Assembly (NCBI RefSeq): GCF_900104635.1
Contig: NZ_FNWC01000007.1
Coordinates: 372,001-436,000 of the forward strand
From: Coprococcus phoceensis
GTDB lineage: Bacteria > Bacillota > Clostridia > Lachnospirales > Lachnospiraceae
Reading direction: 5' to 3'
Length of the DNA: 64,000 nt
Positions 43,806-53,357 of the stretch are shown here, one piece after another. The first letter of the stretch is position 1. The number at the start of each line of letters is the position of its first letter. The notes under the pieces are model-generated. The model saw nothing but the letters and a program-made list of their open reading frames with translations. It ran no database searches and had not been told where the DNA came from. Made by a program: the position numbers and the translations under genes.

Positions 43806-45098
43806 ATGAATCAAGTAGAGAACAAAGGAAGGGCAATTGCCCTGCTCCCTATTGGAGTATTTCTGGTAATCTTTTTGGGTTCCGGTATTGTAACAGGAGA
43901 TTTTTATGCGATGCCTGCAATCGTAGCTTTTTTGATCGCGTTGGCAGTAGCGTTTATGCAGAACAAACAGTTGTCATTTGCTGAGAAATTGTCAGTGATT
44001 TCAAAAGGCGTAGGGGATGAGAATATTATTACGATGAGTCTTATTTTTCTATGCGCCGGTGGATTTTCCGGAGCCGTGACGGCAGCAGGCGGAGTGGAAA
44101 GTACGGTTAATTTTGGCCTTTCTGTGCTTCCGTCTAATGTTGCAGTTGCAGGTCTTTTTGTCATCGGCTGCTTTATTTCAGTTTCTATGGGAACATCTAT
44201 GGGGACGATTGCGGCACTCGCACCGATTGCTGTGGGAATCAGTGAAAAGACGGGATATGAGATGGCGATTTGCATTGGAGCAGTTGTGTGTGGCGCAATG
44301 TTTGGTGACAACTTATCTATGATTTCAGATACTACGATTGCAGCTGTAAAGACACAGGGCTGTGAGATGAAAGATAAGTTTAAAGCGAACTTTTTGATTG
44401 TGCTTCCGGCGGCAGTTATCACCATTATTATTTTCTTTATGATTACAAGAAATGGAAGCTATGAGATTACAGAGGCGCTTACGTACAACTTGTGGCAGGT
44501 AGTACCATATGTTTTGGTTTTAGTCGGAGCGTTGATAGGAATCAATGTATTTATCATGCTGATCAGTGGAACAATTCTTTCACTGATTGTAGGTGTGGCA
44601 ACGGGAACACTTGCAGCATCTGAGATGTTTAGTGTAATTGGAGAAGGCGTGACAGGAATGTATGATATTACGGTAATATCGATTGTTGTGGCATGTATTG
44701 TTTCGCTTGTGAAGGAGTACGGTGGAATCCAGTTTATTTTAAACTTAATCAAATCAAGAATCAGTGGCAGAAGAGGGGGAGAACTTGGAATTGCCGGACT
44801 GTCTCTTTTAGTGGACGCATGTACGGCAAATAATACGGTTGCAATTGTCATGGCGGGACCGATCGCAAAGGAAATCTGCGAAGAATTTGACATTGATCCG
44901 AAACGGTCAGCTTCTCTTTTGGATATTTTTACATCCGTGGGACAGGGGCTGATCCCTTATGGGGCACAACTCCTTTCAGCAGCGACGTTAACAGCACTTA
45001 CACCGTTTGAAATTATACCATATCTGTATTATCCGATTCTGATGGCGATTAGTGCAATCTGCTTTATTTTGTTCCGAAAAGAACGAAAACGTATGTAG
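43806..45098 (+). CDS. NhaC-family Na+/H+ antiporter-like transporter
   Basis: Inner-membrane protein of 430 aa with about 11 hydrophobic helices. The ion-binding signature GAMFGDNLSMISDTTIAA is present near residues 164-181 and VDACTANNTVAIVMAGPIAKE in the second half, both typical of the NhaC/ArsB-like group. Members exchange Na+ for H+ or, in some cases, malate/lactate or tyrosine; the substrate is not certain. Start ATG 43806 follows GAGGAGG; the ATG at 43791 precedes this ribosome site. It is monocistronic. Confidence 0.87.
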   Translation: MNQVENKGRAIALLPIGVFLVIFLGSGIVTGDFYAMPAIVAFLIALAVAFMQNKQLSFAEKLSVISKGVGDENIITMSLIFLCAGGFSGAVTAAGGVESTVNFGLSVLPSNVAVAGLFVIGCFISVSMGTSMGTIAALAPIAVGISEKTGYEMAICIGAVVCGAMFGDNLSMISDTTIAAVKTQGCEMKDKFKANFLIVLPAAVITIIIFFMITRNGSYEITEALTYNLWQVVPYVLVLVGALIGINVFIMLISGTILSLIVGVATGTLAASEMFSVIGEGVTGMYDITVISIVVACIVSLVKEYGGIQFILNLIKSRISGRRGGELGIAGLSLLVDACTANNTVAIVMAGPIAKEICEEFDIDPKRSASLLDIFTSVGQGLIPYGAQLLSAATLTALTPFEIIPYLYYPILMAISAICFILFRKERKRM

Positions 45099-45134
45099 CA
45101 GAGTGACAAATGTCCGTCACAGTAAAAAACGAAA

Positions 45135-45163
45135 TTGCGAAGTCGCAAGTTTTGTGATATATT
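45135..45163 (+). promoter_or_regulatory. Promoter of thrC with a palindrome over the -35 box
   Basis: TTGCGA (45135-45140), a 17-bp spacer and TATATT (45158-45163). The -35 box is the left arm of TTGCGA-AG-TCGCAA (45135-45148), a possible regulator site. Confidence 0.5.
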
Positions 45164-45202
45164 TATATCTATAGTGAAAAAATGTGAAAAAGGGTGGTTG
45201 AG

Positions 45203-46690
45203 ATGAATTTATTGTATAAAAGTACAAGAAACGCAGAAAAAACAGTGACAGCTTCCGAGGCAATTTTAAAAGGTCTTGCAGATGACGGAGGGCTTTTTGT
45301 TCCAGTGACGATTCCAAAGCTGAATGTCGATATGGGGACACTGAAAGAGATGTCTTATCAAGAGACTGCATATGCGGTGATGAAACAGTTTTTTACCGAT
45401 TTTACGGAAGAAGAATTAAAAAGCTGTATCACAAAGGCATATGATTCAAAATTTGATACTGAAGAGATTGCGCCTCTTGTGAAAGCAGATGGTATGTATT
45501 ACTTAGAGTTATTTCATGGAGCAACCATTGCCTTTAAAGATATGGCATTGTCCATTTTACCACATTTATTGACGACTTCTGCGAAGAAAAACAATGTAAA
45601 GAATGAGATCGTGATTCTGACAGCGACTTCCGGAGATACCGGGAAGGCAGCGCTTGCAGGATTTGCGGATGTAAAAGGGACAAGGATTATTGTATTCTAT
45701 CCAAAAGACGGTGTGAGCAAGGTGCAGGAACTTCAGATGGTGACACAAAAAGGTGACAATACATCGGTTGTTGCAATCCATGGGAATTTTGATAATGCGC
45801 AAAGTGGTGTGAAAGCAATTTTTGAAAATAAAGAGCTTGCAAAAGAGATGGATGCTGCGGGTTATCAATTTTCTTCTGCTAATTCTATCAATATCGGTCG
45901 GCTTGTGCCACAGATTGTATATTATGTGTATGCATATGCAAAATTGCTTAAAAATGAAGAAATTGCAGAGAGAGAGCAGATTAATGTAGTTGTTCCTACT
46001 GGGAATTTCGGAAATATTTTGGCGGCATATTATGCAAAACAGATGGGAGTTCCAATCGCAAAACTTGTATGTGCATCGAACGAGAACAAAGTTTTGTTCG
46101 ATTTCTTCCAAACAGGTGTGTATGATAAAAATCGAGAATTTATTTTGACAACATCACCATCAATGGATATTTTGATTTCAAGCAATTTAGAGCGCCTGAT
46201 TTATCTCATTGCAGGTCAGGATGCTGTAAAGAATCAGGATTTGATGCGCGCATTAAAATCACAGGGTGTTTATGAGATTTCAAAAGAGATGAAGGAGAAC
46301 TTGGATGATTTTGCGGCAGGATATGCAACGGAAGACCAAGTGAAGAAGACAATCTCTGAGATTTATAAATCTACAGGATATGTGATCGATACGCATACAG
46401 CAGTTGCGGCATCGGTTGGGAAAGCATATCTTGAGGAAAACAAAGATGAGAGAAAGACAGTGATTGCATCTACTGCAAGTCCGTATAAATTTGCAAGAAG
46501 TGTGATGACTTCCATTGATGAAAAGTATGATACGTTGGAAGAATTTGACTTGATAGCGGAACTGGAAAAGATTTCATGTGTCAAGATTCCAAAAGCAATT
46601 GAAGAAATTCGAGATGCCAAGATTGTTCATACAAGAGAATGTGATGCGGACAAGATGGAGGAGACAGTAAAAGAGATACTGAACGTGTAA
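45203..46690 (+). CDS. thrC: Threonine synthase
   Basis: PLP enzyme that converts O-phosphohomoserine to threonine. 495 aa, long (fungal/E. coli-like) type. The Schiff-base lysine is K112 in FHGATIAFKDMAL; the phosphate-binding loop is in TATSGDTGKAALAGF, and VPTGNFGNILAAYYA binds the cofactor. ATG 45203 follows AGGGTGG. It acts downstream of hom, located 26 kb upstream; no thrB is seen in the window. Confidence 0.94.
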   Translation: MNLLYKSTRNAEKTVTASEAILKGLADDGGLFVPVTIPKLNVDMGTLKEMSYQETAYAVMKQFFTDFTEEELKSCITKAYDSKFDTEEIAPLVKADGMYYLELFHGATIAFKDMALSILPHLLTTSAKKNNVKNEIVILTATSGDTGKAALAGFADVKGTRIIVFYPKDGVSKVQELQMVTQKGDNTSVVAIHGNFDNAQSGVKAIFENKELAKEMDAAGYQFSSANSINIGRLVPQIVYYVYAYAKLLKNEEIAEREQINVVVPTGNFGNILAAYYAKQMGVPIAKLVCASNENKVLFDFFQTGVYDKNREFILTTSPSMDILISSNLERLIYLIAGQDAVKNQDLMRALKSQGVYEISKEMKENLDDFAAGYATEDQVKKTISEIYKSTGYVIDTHTAVAASVGKAYLEENKDERKTVIASTASPYKFARSVMTSIDEKYDTLEEFDLIAELEKISCVKIPKAIEEIRDAKIVHTRECDADKMEETVKEILNV

Positions 46691-46737
46691 AAGTCTGCAT
46701 TTTTCTGAAAAATAAATTGCATTAACAATTCAAAGAA

Positions 46738-46781
46738 GGTCTCAGAGGTGCAGGCAGATGCTGTACTTCTGAGATTTTTTT
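46738..46781 (+). terminator. Terminator of thrC
   Basis: TCTCAGAGGTGCAG (46740-46753) pairs with CTGTACTTCTGAGA (46761-46774), with one mismatch, followed by T7 (46775-46781). Confidence 0.88.
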
Positions 46782-46905
46782 GAATAAAAACCGGAATACA
46801 AGAAAGATTTTTTTAGAAGAATATGAACGTGAAATTTTTGACAAGCGAATTGCAAAATTCAGTGTGAAATGAGTGAATATAATTAAAAATATATGAAAAA
46901 TGCGT

Positions 46906-46942
46906 AAAAAATGCAGGATTCAAGCTTTAAACTTGCATTTTT
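46906..46942. terminator. AT-rich hairpin in the thrC-pckA gap
   Basis: AAAAATGCA (46907-46915) and TGCATTTTT (46934-46942) with an inner CAAG/CTTG. The symmetric A/T edges would allow termination on either strand. The rest of the 46782-47107 gap is AT-rich (with GAATTGCAAAATTC at 46848) and has no ORF that I can support. Confidence 0.5.
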
Positions 46943-47019
46943 AATATTTATTTTATAGAATTTTAATGAAATTACAGGAAGAAATGAATTAGATGTATGT
47001 CATATCTTTCAAAAAAGTA

Positions 47020-47047
47020 TTGACTTTATTAGTGAAGTGTGTATAAT
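47020..47047 (+). promoter_or_regulatory. Promoter of pckA
   Basis: TTGACT (47020-47025), a 16-bp spacer and TATAAT (47042-47047), 60 bp before the start codon. Confidence 0.7.
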
Positions 47048-47107
47048 TAAAATCAGTGAAACTTGGAAAAATTCAAACTACTATATTAAGAAATGAGGTT
47101 TATTAAG

Positions 47108-48712
47108 ATGGCAAAAATTGATTTAAGCAAATATGGTATCACTGGAACTACAGAAGTAGTTTACAACCCTTCTTATGAAGTGTTATTTGAAGAAGAAACA
47201 AAAGCAGAACTTGAAGGTTTTGAAAAAGGACAGGAAAGTGAACTTGGTGCAGTCAACGTTATGACAGGTATCTATACAGGACGTTCTCCTAAAGATAAAT
47301 TCATCGTTATGGACGAGAACTCAAAAGATACTGTATGGTGGACTTCAGATGAATATAAAAATGACAACCATCCAGCATCTCAGGAAGCTTGGGATACATG
47401 TAAAGAACTTGCAATTAAAGAACTTTCTAACAAAAGATTATTTGTAGTAGATGCATTCTGCGGAGCAAATGCAGATACACGTATGGCAATTCGTTTTATC
47501 GTGGAAGTGGCATGGCAGGCACACTTTGTTAAGAACATGTTCATCCAGCCAACAGAAGCAGAGCTTGAGAACTTCGAACCAGACTTCGTTGTTTATAATG
47601 CATCTAAAGCAAAAGTTGAAAACTATAAAGAACTTGGTTTGAATTCTGAGACAGCAGTTATGTTCAATATCACAAGCCGTGAACAGGTTATCTTGAACAC
47701 ATGGTACGGTGGAGAGATGAAAAAAGGTATGTTCTCTATGATGAACTACTACCTCCCATTGAAAGGTATTGCTTCTATGCACTGCTCAGCTAACACAGAT
47801 ATGAACGGAGAAAATACAGCAATCTTCTTCGGACTTTCAGGAACAGGTAAGACAACATTGTCTACAGATCCAAAACGTCTTCTGATCGGTGATGATGAGC
47901 ACGGATGGGATGACAATGGTGTGTTCAACTTTGAAGGTGGATGCTACGCGAAAGTTATTAACCTTGACAAAGAATCTGAGCCAGACATTTACAACGCAAT
48001 CAAGAGAAATGCACTTCTTGAGAACGTAACATTAGATGAAAACGGAAAGATTGATTTTGACGATAAGAGTGTAACAGAGAACACTCGTGTATCTTACCCA
48101 ATAGATCATATTGAAAAAATTGTACGTCCGGTATCAGCAGCACCGGCAGCAAAGAATGTAATCTTCTTGTCAGCAGATGCATTTGGAGTACTTCCACCGG
48201 TATCTGTATTGACACCAGAGCAGACAGAATACTACTTCTTATCTGGATTTACAGCAAAACTTGCAGGTACAGAACGTGGAATCACAGAACCTACACCAAC
48301 ATTCTCAGCTTGCTTCGGACAGGCATTCTTGGAACTGCACCCAACAAAATATGCAGAAGAGCTTGTTAAGAAGATGAAAGCAAACGGTGCAAAAGCATAT
48401 CTTGTAAACACAGGATGGAATGGTACAGGAAAACGTATCTCTATCAAAGATACACGTGGTATCATTGATGCAATCTTGAACGGAGATATTCAGAAAGCTC
48501 CTACAAAGAAGATTCCATACTTCAACATTGAAGTACCTACAGAACTTCCAGGAGTTGATACAAATATTCTTGACCCACGTGATACATACGCAGATGCAGC
48601 AGAGTGGGAAGAAAAAGCAAAAGACCTTGCAGGAAGATTCATTAAGAACTTCGCAAAATATGAAAGCAACGAGGCTGGTAAAGCGCTTGTTTCTGCTGGT
48701 CCACAGTTATAA
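47108..48712 (+). CDS. pckA: Phosphoenolpyruvate carboxykinase (ATP)
   Basis: Interconverts oxaloacetate and PEP with ATP/ADP; in gut anaerobes it can run toward oxaloacetate as a CO2-fixing, ATP-yielding step. 534 aa. TGRSPKDKF (58-66) binds the substrate, [11 protein letters not shown] (240-250) is the kinase-1a P-loop, and LIGDDEHGW is kinase-2/Mg2+ binding. Start ATG 47108 follows GAGG; the ATG at 47093 lies before it. Codon use (many C-ending codons and a narrow set) differs from neighbours and indicates very high expression. Own promoter and terminator. Confidence 0.96.
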   Translation: MAKIDLSKYGITGTTEVVYNPSYEVLFEEETKAELEGFEKGQESELGAVNVMTGIYTGRSPKDKFIVMDENSKDTVWWTSDEYKNDNHPASQEAWDTCKELAIKELSNKRLFVVDAFCGANADTRMAIRFIVEVAWQAHFVKNMFIQPTEAELENFEPDFVVYNASKAKVENYKELGLNSETAVMFNITSREQVILNTWYGGEMKKGMFSMMNYYLPLKGIASMHCSANTDMNGENTAIFFGLSGTGKTTLSTDPKRLLIGDDEHGWDDNGVFNFEGGCYAKVINLDKESEPDIYNAIKRNALLENVTLDENGKIDFDDKSVTENTRVSYPIDHIEKIVRPVSAAPAAKNVIFLSADAFGVLPPVSVLTPEQTEYYFLSGFTAKLAGTERGITEPTPTFSACFGQAFLELHPTKYAEELVKKMKANGAKAYLVNTGWNGTGKRISIKDTRGIIDAILNGDIQKAPTKKIPYFNIEVPTELPGVDTNILDPRDTYADAAEWEEKAKDLAGRFIKNFAKYESNEAGKALVSAGPQL

Positions 48713-48735
48713 GAAATATTATAAGATAGAAAATG

Positions 48736-48764
48736 CCGAGTGTGTAATACGCACTCGGTTTTTT
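48736..48764 (+). terminator. Terminator of pckA
   Basis: CCGAGTG (48736-48742) and CACTCGG (48752-48758), then T6 (48759-48764). Confidence 0.88.
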
Positions 48765-48843
48765 GTGTACTACTATAGAATACATGGGGGAAACATGATA
48801 AGATAAGGATAAGGTTTCATAGTTGTATGAAGGAGGTCGGAAA

Positions 48844-49791
48844 ATGGCGCAATATGTAGAGGTAGCACGGAAAATTATAGAAGAAGTGAAAAAGGCAGTG
48901 ATTGGAAAAGACGAATGTGTGAAAAAAATTCTGGCTGCGATTTTAGCGGGCGGACATATTTTAATCGAAGATATACCGGGAGTAGGGAAGACAACGATGG
49001 CGGTTGCCTTTGCCAAAAGCATGACTCTTATACAGAACAGGGTGCAGTTCACACCGGATGTACTTCCGGCGGATATCACAGGATTTTCCATGTATGATAA
49101 GAAAAGCGGAGAATTCTATTATGAACCGGGGGCGGTGATGTGCAATCTTCTTTTGGCTGATGAGATTAATCGGACATCGTCGAAGACACAGTCTGCGCTT
49201 TTGGAAGTTATGGAGGAAGGAACGGTTACAATTGACAAAGTGACGAGGGAAGTTCCGCATCCGTTTATTGTGATCGCAACGGAGAATCCGATTGGATCGG
49301 CGGGAACGCAGATGCTTCCGGAAGCGCAGTTAGACCGATTTTTTATATGTATTACAATCGGATATCCGGATATGGCGCAGGAAATTGAAATTGTAAAAGG
49401 CAATCAAAGAGGAAATATAACCGACTCAATACGACCGATTTTGAGAGCGGATCAGCTTGTGCTTTTGCAAAAAGAGGTGGAGAATATTTATATTCACGAT
49501 GTGATTTATAACTATATTGGCGAATTAGTTACAGAGACGAGAAAGCATCCGATGATTGAACTTGGAATCAGTCCACGTGGGACTGTGGCGCTTGCAAAGA
49601 TGACAAAGGCGATTGCGTATCTGAATGGAAGAAACTATTGTGTCCCGAAAGACGTGCAGGAAATTTTTGAAAATGTGGCAAGGCATCGCATTCAGCTGAA
49701 TGCAAAAGCGCGGCTCAACCGTGTGAAGGTACAGGAGATTATAGAGGAGATTTTGAACGGTGTACAAGCTCCAAACCCAAAGGAACGATGA
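48844..49791 (+). CDS. MoxR-family AAA+ ATPase
   Basis: 315-aa cytosolic AAA+ ATPase of the MoxR group, thought to act as a chaperone for membrane or secreted complexes. Walker A is GVGKTT (46-51), Walker B LLADEINRTSSKTQSALLEVM, and the sensor segment reads ATENPIGSAGTQMLPEAQLDRF. Start ATG 48844 follows GGAGGTCGG; the upstream in-frame ATG (48823) precedes the ribosome site. First gene of the MoxR / DUF58 / transglutaminase trio, a widespread unit; the two partner genes here look damaged. Confidence 0.92.
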   Translation: MAQYVEVARKIIEEVKKAVIGKDECVKKILAAILAGGHILIEDIPGVGKTTMAVAFAKSMTLIQNRVQFTPDVLPADITGFSMYDKKSGEFYYEPGAVMCNLLLADEINRTSSKTQSALLEVMEEGTVTIDKVTREVPHPFIVIATENPIGSAGTQMLPEAQLDRFFICITIGYPDMAQEIEIVKGNQRGNITDSIRPILRADQLVLLQKEVENIYIHDVIYNYIGELVTETRKHPMIELGISPRGTVALAKMTKAIAYLNGRNYCVPKDVQEIFENVARHRIQLNAKARLNRVKVQEIIEEILNGVQAPNPKER

Positions 49792-49804
49792 AGGAGCGTG
49801 TCGG

Positions 49805-49891
49805 ATGAAAAAGTGGATCTATTTACTGATAGTGATAGTCACGATTTATCTGAATCTGCTGTATGAATGGAAAGAAGGCGGTTCCGGTTAA
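49805..49891 (+). pseudogene. Detached N-terminal fragment of the DUF58 gene
   Basis: An ATG at 49805, near a GGAGCG site after moxR, opens a frame coding 28 aa: a basic start and one transmembrane helix (IYLLIVIVTIYLNLLYEW), then a stop. This is how DUF58 proteins normally begin, but the rest of the protein continues in the +1 frame from 49863, without the second helix. It overlaps the following ORF. Confidence 0.6.
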
Positions 49892-50723
49892 AGTACAGTT
49901 TTGTTATCGGTATGTGGCAGACGGAAAAGAGGAAAAACGAAAATATAAAGTGTATTTGAATGGCAGGCAGGAACAAAATTTGACGTGCGAAATGATTCCA
50001 AAATATTGTGGGAAAGTAGAAATTCAGATGAGAAAGATTGTTTGCTATGATGCACTTGGCATTTTAGGAATTACAAAAAGACCAAAAGAAAAGCTGTTTG
50101 CGACTGTGATGCCGAAAGTATATCCGGTGAACCTGATTGTGAGCAATCGAACAAAATGGTTTCCGGTGGATGGTGAATCCTATGCGCAGGACAGAGGCGG
50201 AGAGGACAGCGCGGAAATCTACGATGTACGGGAATATCGGGTAGGTGATCGTATGCAGAAAGTGCATTGGAAATTAAGCGCCAGAGAAAACACTTTGTAT
50301 ATCAAGGAATTCAGTTATCCATTGGGAGCAACGGTTGTATTGCTGATGGAAGAGGATACAAAGGGAAGTCGTGTGGGAAATTTGTTTATGGAAGCGGTAG
50401 TATCGCTTTCAGCAGCATTGCTTGAACGGGAGTGTGCCCATTATGTAGTCTGGAAGAAGAAAAATGAGGATGGAATTATGAGGATTCTTGTCCGAACGGA
50501 AGAGGATTTATATGAATGCATTATGGAAGTGCTGGAATTTTCCCCAAACTGTCTCGAACAGAATATGGAGGAGCAGTATCGCTACACATATAAGAACGAT
50601 ATCTATGCAACAATGGTGAAAATAGATACGGGAATGAAGCTGCAGATTAATGGAAATGAAAAAATGGATATGGTTCAAGATGGATTAGAACTCTTTTTTC
50701 ACTCTGTTGAAATTGTGGTATAG
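49863..50723 (+). CDS. DUF58 protein, N-terminally truncated (probable deletion)
   Basis: 286-aa frame holding the soluble part of a DUF58 protein. The signature DVREYRVGDRMQKVHWKLSA (about 119-138) is intact, as in the vWA-like DUF58 core. Family proteins normally have two N-terminal transmembrane helices and are about 380-420 aa. Here the first helix is in another frame (49805-49891) and the second is absent. ATG 49863 has no ribosome site, so translation is doubtful. The junction sequence TGGAAAGAAGG could code both YEWKEG upstream and GKKAVPV downstream, suggesting a microhomology deletion. Function of the family is unclear; it works with MoxR and transglutaminase. Confidence 0.7.
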   Translation: MNGKKAVPVKVQFCYRYVADGKEEKRKYKVYLNGRQEQNLTCEMIPKYCGKVEIQMRKIVCYDALGILGITKRPKEKLFATVMPKVYPVNLIVSNRTKWFPVDGESYAQDRGGEDSAEIYDVREYRVGDRMQKVHWKLSARENTLYIKEFSYPLGATVVLLMEEDTKGSRVGNLFMEAVVSLSAALLERECAHYVVWKKKNEDGIMRILVRTEEDLYECIMEVLEFSPNCLEQNMEEQYRYTYKNDIYATMVKIDTGMKLQINGNEKMDMVQDGLELFFHSVEIVV

Positions 50724-50735
50724 AGGAGGATGCGT

Positions 50736-53005
50736 ATGAAAAAATGGGGATATCATTGTATAATGCTGCTCTATGTCTGCATGGGAACAGCGGGAATACT
50801 GCTTGCGATTACAAACGCATTCCAATTGAAATATCAAAAGGCGGAAGTATTTTCTATCACATTACTTTTTTGCGCAATAGAGACTCTTCTTTTGTTGATG
50901 GAAAAGAAGAGTGGAAAGATTCTTGTGTGGGGTGTTTCGATTGGAAGTGTTTTGCTTTTGTATCTGTTAAGGGGGGGGAAACTCTGCGGGAGTCATTGTT
51001 GTGTATCAAAAGAAGCGTGCTGGAAACAGCTGAAGAGTATTTTCAGATTTATCTAGGCTCCTACTTTAATGTAGATGCATCTGTAGATTCCGGAATGGTT
51101 GTGCTGGGGATACTGATAGGAATGCTGCTATCGTATGGGATTGTGTGTATGAAACACTCGTGGATGCCGGTTATTTTGCTCGGAGTCGGTATTTTGATAC
51201 CGTTTACAGTGGGAAAGGTGCCAAAGATGGCAGAGGTTGTTCTTTGCATGCTTTCTGTTGGGGGAATTGTGGCGGCAAAAACGGAAAGAGGATTTCAGGT
51301 GCAGAGACAGTCAGGATTTGCGGGAGTGATTCTTGTTGCTGCGGCACTTGCCGTTGGGAGCATGTTTTCTGGAATGCAGGTGCAGAAAGCGTTCGGGGAT
51401 AGAAAGGATGTTACAAAACAGATCTCTGAGCTTTTGAAAGAAAAATCATTGGATTTTTTTGGAAAAGCAAAGGGAGGAGTGAATGATGGAGTGATTGGCG
51501 GAGCAGGAGAGTTCGCAAAAGATGATGAAAAGCAATTGGTCATCACTTCGCAGACAAAGCCACAGGAAAAAATTTATCTGCAAGGGTATATTGGAACGAT
51601 ATATGAGGATAATAAATGGAAAGAGGGAAGAAGGAAAGAATTTCAAAGCTGGATTCGTCAGCGAAATGCACAGACGGAGGAAGTGCGGAATCTTTTGTAT
51701 GAAAAACTAAAAACAGTCAGTTCGCAAGAGACACTCTATATTGAAAATGTAGGGGCAAATACAAAGTATAAATATATTCCTTACGGGGGATATTATACAG
51801 AGAAAGATGAGATTGTATCCGATTCGTATGTGAAGGGAGATGCAAAGAAATATGATATCCAATACTGCCCGCTTGGAGCCTTTGGCTTTGCAGCGCTGGA
51901 AAACACGAAAAGTCCCTTGGAAAATGCATATTTTAAATATGTATCGAAATATGATACAGAAGTGCCGGCAAAGGTTGAGAAAAGTTTTTTAGAGGAAGTA
52001 GAAAAACGTGTACCTGCGACAGATGTGTGGAGCGTGATGGATGAAATCGCACAAGTGCTGGATGGGCAGGCGGAATATAGTCTGGAACCCGGAAAGACTC
52101 CTGTAGGGGAAGATGTCGCAGAATATTTTTATTTTAAAAATAAAAAAGGATATTGTGAGCATTTTGCCACAGTTGCGACTTTGATGCTTCGTATGAAAGG
52201 AATTCCGGCAAGATATGTTGCCGGATATGCAGTGCTGCCAAGTGCATTTAAGCTGAATGAAGAGGGTGAGTATGAAGCCGTGGTAACAGGAGCGTCTGCA
52301 CATGCGTGGGCGGAAGCTTATGTACAGGGCATCGGCTGGATTCCGGTGGAGACAACTCCCGGATATTCAGGAAATACCATGACCGTCATACCAGATGAGA
52401 TGAACACTTTGCAGGAACAGACAGAGTCACAGTTGCAGAAGAGTGAATCAAAGAAAGATGAGACGCAGCAAAATGAGCTGCAGGATAAACAGGAAGAAAC
52501 GGATGAAGAAAACAATCAGTCTGGAGAAGGAAAAGATAAATTGTCGGCAGAAGAAAATGAAAAACGATCGGATAATCCGCTGCATATGATTGTAGGGATT
52601 TTCATGGGAATGTTTTTGATTGCATTTACGGTGCTTTTTGGAAGGCGAGTTTGGATTTTGAAGAAAAGACGAATCAGCAGAAACCACGGCTATACCGAAT
52701 ACGTCAAAGAGTTGTTCCATAGGATGTTTGAATTGCTTGTTCTTGCTGGGAAGGTAGAAAAAAGCGAAGAAGTTGATGGAGAGTTTACTCAGAAACTTTG
52801 CAAGGCATATCCGAATATCAGGGAAGAAGATGTAGACCAGGTGGTGAAGATTGTCTATCAGGCAAATTTTGGAAATGAAAAAATTGAAAAAGAAGAATAT
52901 CAGATGTGCCGAAAGCTATACTGTCAGATAAAAAGAGAAGTGTCTGTGGATGTTGTGTGGTGGAAAAAAATCTGGTGGAAATACTGGAACGGAATTTCTT
53001 TGTAG
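50736..53005 (+). CDS. Membrane transglutaminase-like protein (TgpA type), frameshifted at a G8 tract
   Basis: The start ATG 50736 lies 6 nt after GAGGAGG. The first 80 codons (three hydrophobic helices) are in the frame of 50736 and end in a stop at 51056; from the run of eight G (50971-50978) the rest of the protein is in the frame open from 50744 to 53005. A ninth G would join them. The downstream part has more helices, a large extracytoplasmic transglutaminase-like domain with C471 (GYCEHFA) and H520 (SAHAWAEAY; numbering from 50744), where the usual Asp is Glu (WIPVETTPG), a Gln/Glu-rich linker, a final helix (about 620-640) and a C-terminal DUF4129-like domain. Confidence 0.75.
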
Positions 53006-53021
53006 AAATGTGATAATATAG

Positions 53022-53050
53022 TTGAAAAATACTACACAATGTCTTATAAT
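53022..53050 (+). promoter_or_regulatory. Promoter of the 6S RNA gene
   Basis: TTGAAA (53022-53027), a 17-bp spacer and TATAAT (53045-53050). It predicts transcription from about 53057. Confidence 0.75.
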
Positions 53051-53056
53051 ATGTTT

Positions 53057-53280
53057 AGAAAGAACCTGGGATGTGCGATACTTCCATTATTTTGAACCTA
53101 CAGTACTTTAAACGGGATTCTTATATCTCTGTAATATGTCAAGCCTCCGGTTTTTGCAGAGGAAGGCAGAAAAGCAGATGCGGTTGCCCACCTAGCGTTT
53201 GCTAGGAGTCAAAATATGGAAAACGGCATTTTGGGGGACTACAAAAGAGAAAAGCAGCTACGAAAGTAGCTGCTTATTTT
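53057..53280 (+). ncRNA. ssrS: 6S RNA
   Basis: About 220 nt including its terminator, with its own promoter. The 5' end CCTGGGATGT (about 53066) pairs with GGCATTTTGGGGG near 53225-53237 to form the long terminal stem. The Firmicutes 6S landmarks TTGAACCTAC, ACGGGATTCTT, TCAAGCCTCCGG and GCGGTTGCCCACCTAGCG appear in order. No ORF is present. 6S RNA mimics an open promoter and binds the sigma-A holoenzyme. Assignment rests on remembered consensus and the end pairing, not on a covariance search. Confidence 0.8.
53252..53280 (+). terminator. Terminator of 6S RNA
   Basis: AAGCAGCTAC (53252-53261), a GAAA tetraloop, and GTAGCTGCTT (53266-53275), followed by ATTTT. Confidence 0.88.
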
Positions 53281-53357
53281 AGTGTAAAGATTCTAGTTTC
53301 ATAAAAAAAGATATTTTTGTATATACTATAGAAAAAAGAGTGGACAAGAGGTAGCTT

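Noticed and set aside
43733..43984. 83-aa ORF at the start of the NhaC-type gene
   Set aside because: Overlaps the leuD terminator, the promoter and the true gene in another frame.
46782..47107. Possible small RNA or ORF in the thrC-pckA gap
   Set aside because: Only an AT-rich hairpin and the pckA promoter are supported; no promoter-plus-terminator unit of convincing quality.
50744..50970. N-terminal part of the 753-aa frame as the true start of the transglutaminase
   Set aside because: No ribosome site and non-membrane, Cys-rich composition, whereas the other frame gives three membrane helices behind GAGGAGG.
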